From Promethearchaeota archaeon (lineage in GTDB: Archaea; Asgardarchaeota; Lokiarchaeia; Sigynarchaeales; SOKP01): 9,798 nucleotides of DNA. A model generated the notes under the pieces. The model was not told the origin of the DNA. It made no database searches and saw only the letters and a program-made list of their open reading frames with translations. The stretch covers positions 1 through 9,798 of the forward strand of contig JAEOTJ010000177.1 in NCBI GenBank assembly GCA_016839905.1, read 5' to 3'. The position numbers were made by a program, and so were the translations under genes. How positions within the stretch are numbered: position 1 is the first letter of the stretch; every line of letters begins with the position of its first letter. This document shows, in pieces, positions 1 to 7,414 of the stretch.

Positions 1-114
1 TAATATTTCAATCGTATGATTTAACTTATGAAAACCTTGAGCATGCTTCATAATATTAATACTATGGCCCCAATAAGAGGGTATATCCCCCCTAGATACA
101 ATAGCTATTTTCAT
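1..114 (-). CDS. GT4-type glycosyltransferase, N-terminal fragment
   Basis: On the minus strand an ATG at 114 opens a frame that runs off the left edge, giving 38 residues beginning MKIAIVSRGDIPSYWGHSIN and continuing with IMKHAQGF and HKLNHTIEIL. A short hydrophobic first strand, a glycine/histidine turn, a helix (INIMKHAQGF) and a second strand after 'LNH' is the usual opening of a GT-B fold, GT4-like glycosyltransferase, where this part forms the acceptor-side Rossmann domain. The catalytic and nucleotide-sugar-binding parts lie outside the window, so sugar and linkage cannot be named. It follows the methyltransferase on the same strand after 52 bases and is probably the fourth gene of the leftward set. 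No Shine-Dalgarno sequence precedes the ATG. A different Rossmann-type enzyme is possible from so short a piece. Confidence 0.72.
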   Translation of the reverse strand, partial: MKIAIVSRGDIPSYWGHSINIMKHAQGFHKLNHTIEIL

Positions 115-166
115 TTTTAAATTATTTTTATAAGTAAATAATTTTATTAATCATCCTTATACTTAA

Positions 167-1015
167 TTAAGATTTGATACATATTATTACATAAGTTCCA
201 CAAAATTGTCTTATTATTGGTAATTTTGTAAGTATTTCATTTTCAAATTTTTTTATAAAATTTGGATTTATTTTATAAATTATATATGGAAAAAATCTAA
301 TATAATTTACTTCAGTTGTTTTAAACATACCTGATAATAAACTATTTATTGAGTGAATTGAAAAAATTCTTTCAATTGCATATGTTATTTTTTCCCCCGT
401 TGTATGATTTCTTTTTGGAAATTCCTTTATAATAGCTCCACTTTTCTTCTGCTCCATTTTTGCTTTATAGTATTTATGAGGATTTAATTTATTACTGTCA
501 GCAATTATGAGTTTTCCTCCCCTTCTTAACTTAGAATAACAGAAATTTAGGAACTTATCTATAGGATCTATATGTGATATTGCTTCGTTTACCCAAATAA
601 TATCAAATGAGCCTGATATTTTAAAGATATTCTCAAATTTAAACTTTATATTTAATTTTTTATTATTTTCTTTTTCATAATATATAATTCTTTGTTTAGC
701 TAACTCTAATCTATCTTTTTTGATATCTACTCCAAGTACATCTCCTCCAAAAATCCCGCATAAAATCGATTCTGTACCAACACCACAACCAGCATCAAGA
801 ATTTTTTTTTTATTTTCAACATTTTTAATAAGAGGAAGTACTCTCTGGATATAATAGTGTCGAATATAATTGACATAGGAGGTTGATTTTTGAATATTAG
901 TATAATATGCCTTAAGGGGATATTTTGCCTTATTTTTATAAATAATATCACTATTTAATACTTCTTTTCTCAACCTAGTATAAAAATTGTCAATTTTTTT
1001 ATATAAGCTATTCAT
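167..1015 (-). CDS. Class I SAM-dependent methyltransferase
   Basis: This 282-residue protein is a Rossmann-fold methyltransferase. Motif I is KILDAGCGVGTES (71-83), which holds the SAM glycine loop. The acidic residue expected to bind the SAM ribose is in VLGVDIK (93-99, Asp98). The motif IV region is FDIIWVNEAISHID (137-150), and LRRGGKLIIADSN (163-175) is the post-motif strand-turn-strand. An N-terminal helical part of about 65 residues and a C-terminal part of about 100 residues probably shape the acceptor site. There is no membrane segment or signal peptide, so it should act in the cytosol. The ATG at 1015 lies 8 bases past the stop of the Asn-synthase-like gene, which points to co-transcription. 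In a glycan locus the likely role is O- or N-methylation of a sugar or its precursor, but the substrate cannot be read from sequence. A ten-base A tract (802-811) lies just before motif I. There is no Shine-Dalgarno sequence. Confidence 0.85.
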   Translation of the reverse strand: MNSLYKKIDNFYTRLRKEVLNSDIIYKNKAKYPLKAYYTNIQKSTSYVNYIRHYYIQRVLPLIKNVENKKKILDAGCGVGTESILCGIFGGDVLGVDIKKDRLELAKQRIIYYEKENNKKLNIKFKFENIFKISGSFDIIWVNEAISHIDPIDKFLNFCYSKLRRGGKLIIADSNKLNPHKYYKAKMEQKKSGAIIKEFPKRNHTTGEKITYAIERIFSIHSINSLLSGMFKTTEVNYIRFFPYIIYKINPNFIKKFENEILTKLPIIRQFCGTYVIICIKS

Positions 1016-1023
1016 CTGCTTGA

Positions 1024-2703
1024 TTAATCATATTTTATATTGTCTAAAAATAATTTAATTGTTAAAAATCTAAAGATTATATATGTTTTGATTGAATTCC
1101 ATTTCTTTCTTGAAATTAAATTCACTATTGCTTCTTTATTAAACATCTCAAAAAATAACTCATTTTCTTTTATAAAGATTGAATGGATGAATTCTCTAAA
1201 TTTTCTATTATTAGAAATCCATTTATTTACATTTTTATGATTTTTTTTAAAAATAAAGTGAAAATGTGCTTTTGTATCAATTCTAAATATAAATTTTTGT
1301 AATTTTTTTATGAATTTATTATTATACTTAAGTGAGATTTTTTTTTCAGGTCTAATTTTAATTAACAATGGTATTTTCCTACGTAGAAATTCAAAAAACA
1401 ATCGACGATTTAAACGAAAAGAAAAAGGAATTGTCATTAAAAATTCCATTAAATCGGGATCAATAAATATTGAAAGAGATTTATATCGACCATAGAAATT
1501 AAATGAGGGATTATTTTTAATATAAATCCTCTGACGATATTTAAAATTAAATTCTTCGATTTTTTGCCAAAATTCTGAATTTGGAGAGTTTTTTAAAAAT
1601 CTAGTAATTTCTTCTTTGACATTTAAGAGGGCAGTTGTAGGCTGATTTAAAAAACCCTCTATATTTTTTATACTTTTAAGTTCAATATACTTTTTAAAAA
1701 TAGACTTTATAAAATCATTAGTACTATGAATTTTAAGGTCATTATTACGGAGATGTGAACCAAATTGATTATCTCCATTAAAACCAGTTAAAAGAATATC
1801 AAAATCGGGAATTCTTTCAAAAATGGCATAATACCAAGTAAACAAGACATCCATCATAGGATTATATTTAATACTTTTTTGAGAATATTTGAAAAAATCC
1901 TTATCATATCCCAATTCGTAATGCTCTAACTTCAATAATTTTGCTATTTTATTTGCTATAAAATATGCATCTGATTTTTGTTCACCAAAAATGAAGCTTT
2001 TTATTTTTAAATTATTTTCAATTGCGTAATATGCAACTAATCGAGAATCCATACCGCCACTTAAACCTATACCATAAATAGAATCATTTGTATTCAATCT
2101 CTTTATATTATTAATTGAATTTGTGAAAAGCTCGTCGAGTTTATCTATACAATTTTCTAAATTAATTTTAGAATTGATTGTAAATTTATAATCGTAATAT
2201 TGAATTTTTTCTATTTGGTTTTTATTTAAATCAAATTTATAAATAGTACCAAGAGATACAAACTTAATTGATTTAATAAAAGTTTTTTCTAATAATGGAT
2301 ACTGAAAAAGAATAAATTCTACAATACTAAATTTATCTATATCTCCTAAAGAGAAATCTTTTGTATTTAAAATTTCATTAAAATTGTCAGAAACAATAAA
2401 ACAATTATGTAAATGATAAAAAAATAAATCAAAATAACCATATTTATCGGTAAAAAAATAGATTTGACTTTCTTCAAAGTTATAATAAATTCCACAAAAA
2501 TATCCTTTTAAATTATATAAAAAATCGATTCCTTCTTCAATAACTCTTTCAAGTATTTTTTCCTTATCAAAATTATTATCTGGATATAAAAAGCCTTCAA
2601 AGATTAATAAATGTGAACCTTCTTTAACATAATTCCCTTTAATGTAAATATCTTTTACTTTTTCTGAATTTTCTATGTTAAAATTTGAAATAATAAATGT
2701 CAT
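1024..2703 (-). CDS. Asparagine-synthase-like ATP-pyrophosphatase lacking the glutaminase cysteine
   Basis: This 559-residue protein has the two-part layout of class B asparagine synthetases and their relatives. The N-terminal part (about 1-175) keeps fragments of the Ntn-hydrolase fold, such as GFLYP (37-41), LKGYFCGIYY (65-74) and FFTDKYGYFDLFF (83-95). It starts MTFIISN, so the Cys at position 2 needed to release ammonia from glutamine is absent. The C-terminal synthase domain (about 183-450) has the ATP PP-loop SGGMDSR (215-221) and a second nucleotide/acceptor loop TGFNGDNQFG (306-315), in the place of the usual SGxGGDExFG. The rest (450-559) is basic and lacks known motifs. By family logic it adenylates a carboxylate and lets an amine attack, using free ammonia or another amine rather than glutamine. 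In this setting the target may be a uronic acid or an amino-sugar substituent (inference). Its ATG overlaps the upstream capA-like stop as ATGA, so the two are probably translationally coupled. Confidence 0.82.
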   Translation of the reverse strand: MTFIISNFNIENSEKVKDIYIKGNYVKEGSHLLIFEGFLYPDNNFDKEKILERVIEEGIDFLYNLKGYFCGIYYNFEESQIYFFTDKYGYFDLFFYHLHNCFIVSDNFNEILNTKDFSLGDIDKFSIVEFILFQYPLLEKTFIKSIKFVSLGTIYKFDLNKNQIEKIQYYDYKFTINSKINLENCIDKLDELFTNSINNIKRLNTNDSIYGIGLSGGMDSRLVAYYAIENNLKIKSFIFGEQKSDAYFIANKIAKLLKLEHYELGYDKDFFKYSQKSIKYNPMMDVLFTWYYAIFERIPDFDILLTGFNGDNQFGSHLRNNDLKIHSTNDFIKSIFKKYIELKSIKNIEGFLNQPTTALLNVKEEITRFLKNSPNSEFWQKIEEFNFKYRQRIYIKNNPSFNFYGRYKSLSIFIDPDLMEFLMTIPFSFRLNRRLFFEFLRRKIPLLIKIRPEKKISLKYNNKFIKKLQKFIFRIDTKAHFHFIFKKNHKNVNKWISNNRKFREFIHSIFIKENELFFEMFNKEAIVNLISRKKWNSIKTYIIFRFLTIKLFLDNIKYD

Positions 2704-3833
2704 TTTATAACTTTTTTTACTTTATGTATTGTACCTTTTAAATTTTTAATCAGTAAAGCTCGTTTTGTTCTTTCCCAATAAGTATATTTGTTTTTTCTGA
2801 AACGATTTATTATATAATTTACAATAGATTTTTTACTTTCGTTAATATAAGGTGGATAATGATAGTTCAAGTATTTCTTAAAGAAATCCTTATAATTTTT
2901 GTTTTCATATAGGCTCTTAAATCTTTTAGAGACTTTGAAGAATATATCTTCTGTATTCTTATCATAATCTAAAAAGAATGTTTTAGTATTAAATTTTAAA
3001 CCAAAAAACTTTACTTTAGGAACCAAATCCTCATTTAATTCGAGTTTAACCATAATAGATCTATTATTATTATCAGACCATTCCTTGTAAAAACCTGATT
3101 TAGTATAATAAAAATTTGGAAAAAAATAATTTCCCAAGCTATAAAAGATATATTTATCTTTATATTTTTCAAAAGGTTGGATGATGTGTGGATGAGTCCC
3201 TATTATTAGATCAACTCCTAGATCTATTAGTTTATGAGCAATAATTCTCTGCTTAAATGAAGGTAAAATTATATATTCATAACCCCAATGAAGTAGAACA
3301 ATTAAAAATTTATTCTTTAAATTAATACTCTTTATGATTTTTTCAATTTTATTCAAATTGTATTCCATAATTCCAATATTTTTTTCTGATGCAATTATTG
3401 AATTTACCCATTTTTTATGGGTAGAGAAATTTAGAAAAATAAATTTATTTTGTATAATTAATGGTCTTTTTGCATCTTGAATAAAACCTGCCCCTAAATG
3501 TTTAATCCCATATGAATTTAAATAATTAATCGAATTAATAAAACCATTCTTTCCAAAATCATTTATATGATTGTTGCCCAAACAGAAAATAGAACTGGGG
3601 AACAAATCTATATATGAATCAATGGTTCTTAAAGAACAATAGAAATGACTATCTTTATCTTGCCGAAGATCATCAGTTTTTCCAATATTATTTTCGAAAT
3701 TGCTAATTATATAATTAGCTTCCTTTAACTGCTCAAATAGGCTTTTATTAAAATTGCCTTTATTTACTTTTTTTTTTAGAAAATCACCGCCTAACATCAA
3801 ATCTCCAGTAAAAATGAACTTCAAAAATTCCAC
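2700..3833 (-). CDS. CapA/PgsA-family (PGA_cap) metallophosphatase-like protein
   Basis: The 377 residues carry the family signature in order: FTGDLMLGG (8-16, Asp11), NFENN (45-49), LGNNHINDFG (85-94, His89), LHWGYEY (181-187, His182), IGTHPHIIQ (211-219, His214 and His216) and YSLGNYFF (231-238). These are the predicted metal-binding residues of this calcineurin-like superfamily, whose members are tied to poly-gamma-glutamate and capsule formation. The domain begins within eight residues of the N-terminus, with no signal peptide or membrane anchor, unlike typical CapA/PgsA proteins. The tail (about 335-377) is rich in Lys and Arg. The start is GTG at 3833: no ATG, GTG or TTG lies between the upstream in-frame TAG and this codon, and the first in-frame ATG would remove the GD motif. 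A TTG at codon 4 is a fallback. No PgsB or PgsC homologue is in the window, so I do not call this poly-gamma-glutamate synthesis. It probably leads the leftward operon. Confidence 0.87.
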   Translation of the reverse strand: MEFLKFIFTGDLMLGGDFLKKKVNKGNFNKSLFEQLKEANYIISNFENNIGKTDDLRQDKDSHFYCSLRTIDSYIDLFPSSIFCLGNNHINDFGKNGFINSINYLNSYGIKHLGAGFIQDAKRPLIIQNKFIFLNFSTHKKWVNSIIASEKNIGIMEYNLNKIEKIIKSINLKNKFLIVLLHWGYEYIILPSFKQRIIAHKLIDLGVDLIIGTHPHIIQPFEKYKDKYIFYSLGNYFFPNFYYTKSGFYKEWSDNNNRSIMVKLELNEDLVPKVKFFGLKFNTKTFFLDYDKNTEDIFFKVSKRFKSLYENKNYKDFFKKYLNYHYPPYINESKKSIVNYIINRFRKNKYTYWERTKRALLIKNLKGTIHKVKKVIK

Positions 3834-4019
3834 CTTAATTATCTTATTAAATTTTATCTATTATTGATAATATATTACTATAATTAAATAAATTTTATCA
3901 ATCTTTATTCTAATTACCCTTTTTGCAAAAAAAACAATATATTTAAGAAATACTATTAATTAAAATTTAAATACAATAAATCTTGATAATAAATCAATAA
4001 GAATTAAATTATTAGTCAA
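3834..4019. promoter_or_regulatory. Divergent intergenic promoter region
   Basis: These 186 bases separate the leftward capA-like gene from the rightward glycosyltransferase, so both transcripts most likely begin here. The best rightward archaeal-type candidate is an A-rich stretch followed by ATATATTTA at 3937-3945, resembling a BRE plus TATA box. A second candidate lies near 3960-3970. Leftward candidates, such as the TA-rich stretch at 3870-3880, cannot be told from background in so AT-rich a sequence. The 9-mer TTGATAATA occurs at 3864-3872 and 3983-3991, and TTATCAAT at 3895-3902 is the inverse of ATTGATAA at 3863-3870. No small gene was seen here. Confidence 0.5.
3863..3902. repeat. 8-bp inverted repeat in the divergent spacer
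   Basis: ATTGATAA (3863-3870) and TTATCAAT (3895-3902) are perfect inverted arms with 24 bases between them. A further hairpin-like TTGAT-AATAA-ATCAA lies at 3983-3997. The shared core TTGATAA could be an operator half-site for a regulator of both gene sets, or chance in AT-rich DNA. Confidence 0.3.
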
Positions 4020-5228
4020 ATGAGTTTGAAAAAACCCAAGAAATTTCTATATATTATTCACACATTTCCTCCCATGATTAGCCCAGGTAGTATTCGGGCT
4101 TTTGAATTATCAAAAAGACTGATAAAGGAGAATATCAATCCGATAATTTTAACAAGACAAATTTTAAAGCAGAGTAATAAAGATTTTGGTTTTGTAAAGA
4201 AAATTCCCTCTTTATTAAAAATTCACCGTACTCCCGTTATATTAACACCAGATTCAGCAATAAAAAGTTTTTTACATTGGATTCCCCACGCCTATATTAG
4301 AGGTGTAAGCATAATAAAAAGAGAAAATGATATTAATTTTATTTATGCAACGCTCCCATCTTTTTATAGCTTAATTATTGGATATTTATTTAAGCAAAGA
4401 TTTAAAATTCCCTTAATAATTGAATATAGAGACCCTTGGAATTATAATCCATATACAATCAATAAAAAACGGAGTATTCTATCAAAATTAAACATAGCTA
4501 TTGAAAAAAAAGTTCTCAATTCAGCAGATTTAATAATAACAGTGAGTAATGAACTAAAATCTTTACTAATTTCTAAATTTTCTCAAGTTAAAAATAAACC
4601 AATCCATATTTTAGAAAGTGGATTAAATCTAATCCAATCTTTAGAACCTCAGAATATTGAGAGAGAAGAAATAATCTTTACCTTTACTGGGCTTTTGTAT
4701 GATAAAAGATCAATCATGCCCCTTTTAAAAATCATATCTATGTTAAACTCCGAGAGTTTTTTCGAAAATATTAAATTTAAAATAAAGATTTTTGGAAAAT
4801 ATGATAAAATCTCGATTAATAACTTTTTAATAGAAAATAACATTTCTAATATAGTATTCTTAGGCGGATTTATCTCATATGAGAAAGTTTTAAGTGAGAT
4901 CAAAAAAGCTAACTTAGCTTTACACATCGGAGAAGACTTAAATTATCCTACTTTAAGTTTTAAGGTATGGGAATATCTCAGTTTAAATAAAAAAATAGTA
5001 TATTTAGGTCGGGAAGATTCTTATACATCTAAATTCTTACTGAATAATAATTTTGGTATTATAATCTCAATTGATAATTTATTGAAGGGTAAGAAAACTT
5101 TAAAATCATTGTTAGTTAGAATTAAAGAAAATAATTATAATTGTAATATTAAAAAGAATGATATTGAAAAATATACTTGGGATAATAGAGTTGATAAATT
5201 AAAAAAGATAATTGAAAAATATTTTTGA
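4020..5228 (+). CDS. GT4-like (GT-B) glycosyltransferase
   Basis: This 402-residue protein has the GT-B two-Rossmann layout. The N-terminal domain starts FLYIIHTFPP and continues SPGSIRAFELSKRL (21-34), a glycine turn plus helix typical of WbuB-like GT4 enzymes. EYRDPW (135-140) and LIITVSNELK (171-180) are the usual mid-domain motifs. The C-terminal donor domain opens with FTFTGLLYDKRS (220-231), followed by FLGGFISYEKVLSEIKKANL (280-299) and KVWEYLSLNKKIVYLG (315-330), which sits where GT4 enzymes carry the donor-phosphate-binding glutamate region. The end, YTWDNRVDKLKKIIEKY, is the common closing helix. There is no transmembrane anchor, so it probably works at the cytoplasmic face of the membrane on a lipid-linked or nucleotide-activated substrate. 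The ATG at 4020 is the first after an in-frame TAA (4005-4007). No Shine-Dalgarno sequence is present. The heparinase-like gene begins 31 bases downstream. The donor sugar is unknown. Confidence 0.87.
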   Translation: MSLKKPKKFLYIIHTFPPMISPGSIRAFELSKRLIKENINPIILTRQILKQSNKDFGFVKKIPSLLKIHRTPVILTPDSAIKSFLHWIPHAYIRGVSIIKRENDINFIYATLPSFYSLIIGYLFKQRFKIPLIIEYRDPWNYNPYTINKKRSILSKLNIAIEKKVLNSADLIITVSNELKSLLISKFSQVKNKPIHILESGLNLIQSLEPQNIEREEIIFTFTGLLYDKRSIMPLLKIISMLNSESFFENIKFKIKIFGKYDKISINNFLIENNISNIVFLGGFISYEKVLSEIKKANLALHIGEDLNYPTLSFKVWEYLSLNKKIVYLGREDSYTSKFLLNNNFGIIISIDNLLKGKKTLKSLLVRIKENNYNCNIKKNDIEKYTWDNRVDKLKKIIEKYF

Positions 5229-5259
5229 AAAATTAATGAATAACTAATTTAATAAATAA

Positions 5260-7335
5260 ATGAGATATATTTATAAAGCAATTAAGGAATTGAGAGATCT
5301 TGTAAAACTCTCTCAGAATTACAAAGATTTTATTAAAAAGATCTTGAATTTAAATTTAGTATATAAAATCATCTCCTATTTTAAAGTAAGAAAATATAAT
5401 GTCATTTTAAATAATTCAAATCATTCTGAGTATTTTTTTAAAAAATATTTGAGAAAGTATTATAACCAAACTGAAAATATTAAAAATATCTTTTATCTAA
5501 AATCAATTTATAAATTGAATTCTAAATATGAAAAGAAAGAGTTATTAATTGATATAATTAATACTGACTTCAGAGAATTTAAAAAAAGAGTAATTAAACA
5601 AGCAAATAATATATTAGATAATAAGTTTAAAATATTTGAAAAGAATCATAAATTTAATGATAAAATAGATTGGAATTTCTCATTTTTTCAAAATGAATAT
5701 TGGCCTTTAATTGAATCATCGAAAATCAATTTTGAAACAAAGAAAACTATAAAAGATATCAAATATAATTGGGAATTTAACAGACATGATTTCTTCGTAT
5801 CTTTAGGACTCGCATATTATCTAACTGAAGAGAAAAAGTATTCTGAAAAACTAAAATCCCTTTTTATAGATTGGATCGAAAAGAATCCTCCTCTTTATGG
5901 TCCTAACTGGATTAGTTGTCTAGAAATAGCTCTCCGAATAAACTCTTGGATAATCTCATTATACCTAATTGAAGATTCAGAGTTATTAAGTATTGATATT
6001 TTTAATAAAATATTCAAATCAATGTTTCAACAAGTATTTTTTTTAAGATATAATTTTAAAAAACGTTCTTTTAACCATACTATTGGAGAACAATTTGGAA
6101 TTTTTGTATTCTCTCTTATTTTTAAAAAGATAAAAGTTTTAAAAGATTGGCATTCCAAATCACAATCACTATTTTTAAAACAAATTTCACGTCAAACTTT
6201 ATCGGATGGTGTTCATATTGAGAAATCTTTGAATTATCATAGATTTGTTTTAGAATTTTTTTCCTTAATAATGATTATATCACCAAACATATTAAATCAA
6301 TCTCAGAAAAGCTTAATTAACAAAATGTATTCTTTTTTGAGAGATACCATTAAACCTGATAGTTCAATCCCTTTAATTGGTGATTTTGATGATGGACACT
6401 TAATACCCTCAATCTTCTTTTATTCTTCAGAAAATCACAATCAATATAAAGAACTCCTCTCTTTAGGGAGCATTCTTTTTTCTAGGGGAGATTTAAAATT
6501 TATTTGTGAAGATTTTTCTCCAATGACTTTATTGTTTCTAGGTAAAAAAAGTTATGATATTTTTAAAAATATTAAAAAAAAAGCGCCTAATAAACTGATC
6601 CATTATTATAATGCCTCTCAATATTTTCTAGCAAAGAATAACTACACTAGAGATGGAAATTTCCTTTTATTTGATATGGCTGAATTTGGTCCAGGAAAAG
6701 GAGGACATGATCATCTTGATTTTACTAATATTATTTATTCATATAAGGGAAAACCAATTTTAATAGATTCGGGAACTTACAGATATAATGATACACTAAA
6801 TATTCGAAATATCTTTCGAGGTTATAAAGCTCATAATGTATTAGAAATTGAAAATGAAAGCCTTATAAGAGGATTAAAAAATTTCGGTTGGGATGTAAGA
6901 CCAACAATCTTAAAAAATGTAAAAGAATATCCAAATAAGATTAAATTGAAAGCAACTCATAATAGTTTTAGAAATTTCATTACTTCAAGAGAATTAATAT
7001 TATTAAAAGATTTAAGTGAATTTGAATTAATTGATACTATTTTTTACAAGAAATTGAAAAATAAAGAATTTAAGATTAATATTTACTTTCATTTTTCCGA
7101 AAAAAATACTTTAAGAATTTTGGACAATCAAATCATAATTAATGATGAACTTGAATTAGTTTTAAAAGAAAATAAGAAAAAAAAATATCAAATTGTAGAA
7201 GATCAATTCCTACATTCCCCCAATTATGGAAATAAAAATCCAATACATCTCATAATATTTACTTTTTATCATAGATTTTCCCAGAATAAACCCTTTGAAG
7301 TTAAATTTAAAATGCAAGCTCTTAATCATCCATAA
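5260..7335 (+). CDS. Heparinase II/III-family protein, predicted cytoplasmic
   Basis: This 691-residue protein matches the heparinase II/III-like family found in exopolysaccharide loci. A long charged N-terminal region (1-130) precedes an alpha-helical toroid (about 135-440), with WEFNRHDF (171-178), GPNWISCLEIALRINSW (214-230), NHTIGEQFG (272-280), SLNYHRF (323-329) and GDFDDGH (374-380). A beta-rich part (about 450-691) contains GGHDHLDF (481-488), LIDSGTYRY (501-509) and AHNVLEIE (524-531). By comparison with heparinase II, His273, Tyr326 and His483 fit the catalytic positions, and His485, Asp503 and His525 fit the metal site (my alignment by eye). No signal peptide or membrane segment is present, so it may act on a glycan inside the cell, by lyase chemistry or a modified activity. 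The ATG at 5260 directly follows an in-frame TAA (5257-5259), which fixes the earliest start. It is probably co-transcribed with the glycosyltransferase upstream. Confidence 0.86.
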   Translation: MRYIYKAIKELRDLVKLSQNYKDFIKKILNLNLVYKIISYFKVRKYNVILNNSNHSEYFFKKYLRKYYNQTENIKNIFYLKSIYKLNSKYEKKELLIDIINTDFREFKKRVIKQANNILDNKFKIFEKNHKFNDKIDWNFSFFQNEYWPLIESSKINFETKKTIKDIKYNWEFNRHDFFVSLGLAYYLTEEKKYSEKLKSLFIDWIEKNPPLYGPNWISCLEIALRINSWIISLYLIEDSELLSIDIFNKIFKSMFQQVFFLRYNFKKRSFNHTIGEQFGIFVFSLIFKKIKVLKDWHSKSQSLFLKQISRQTLSDGVHIEKSLNYHRFVLEFFSLIMIISPNILNQSQKSLINKMYSFLRDTIKPDSSIPLIGDFDDGHLIPSIFFYSSENHNQYKELLSLGSILFSRGDLKFICEDFSPMTLLFLGKKSYDIFKNIKKKAPNKLIHYYNASQYFLAKNNYTRDGNFLLFDMAEFGPGKGGHDHLDFTNIIYSYKGKPILIDSGTYRYNDTLNIRNIFRGYKAHNVLEIENESLIRGLKNFGWDVRPTILKNVKEYPNKIKLKATHNSFRNFITSRELILLKDLSEFELIDTIFYKKLKNKEFKINIYFHFSEKNTLRILDNQIIINDELELVLKENKKKKYQIVEDQFLHSPNYGNKNPIHLIIFTFYHRFSQNKPFEVKFKMQALNHP

Positions 7336-7338
7336 TCC

Positions 7339-7347
7339 TTTTTTTTT
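7339..7347 (+). terminator. Oligo-T tract after the heparinase-like gene
   Basis: Nine consecutive T residues begin three bases past the TAA at 7333-7335, with no stable hairpin before them. Archaeal intrinsic termination needs only T-rich DNA, so partial termination here is plausible. The palindrome TAAAATATTTTA (7349-7360) follows but contains no G or C. Homopolymers are common in this genome, so the call is weak. Confidence 0.4.
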
Positions 7348-7373
7348 ATAAAATATTTTAATAATCAGTTGTT

Positions 7374-7393
7374 AAAAAAACAGAATTATAAAA
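7374..7393 (+). promoter_or_regulatory. Candidate BRE/TATA promoter for the two-domain oxidoreductase
   Basis: An A-rich run (AAAAAAACAGAA, 7374-7385) leads into TTATAAAA (7386-7393), centred about 26 bases before the ATG at 7415. That spacing is what an archaeal TATA box would have if transcription started at the ATG, giving a leaderless mRNA. It sits behind the T tract at 7339-7347, so the oxidoreductase may have its own promoter. The high AT content lowers certainty. Confidence 0.4.
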
Positions 7394-7414
7394 TTCATTA
7401 TTGAGAATCTTCCT

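Noticed and set aside
727..951. Minus-strand open frame of 74 codons inside the methyltransferase gene
   Set aside because: It is in another frame of the well-supported methyltransferase and has no recognisable motif; AT-rich DNA gives such frames by chance.
1040..1495. Two plus-strand open frames (1040-1240 and 1310-1495)
   Set aside because: They are antisense to the Asn-synthase-like gene, have no motif and no supporting context.
2700..3833. Poly-gamma-glutamate capsule operon
   Set aside because: CapA-like protein alone is not enough. No PgsB/PgsC-type ligase or membrane protein is present in the window.
4873..4884. 12-bp perfect palindrome TCTCATATGAGA
   Set aside because: It lies inside the coding sequence for a conserved glycosyltransferase stretch and has no second copy that I found.
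4649..4927. Minus-strand open frame of 92 codons
   Set aside because: It is antisense to the donor domain of the glycosyltransferase, and its hydrophobic make-up mirrors the coding strand.
5260..7335. Secreted polysaccharide-degrading enzyme for nutrition
   Set aside because: There is no signal peptide, and the neighbours are synthesis genes with no transporter or sugar-catabolic genes.
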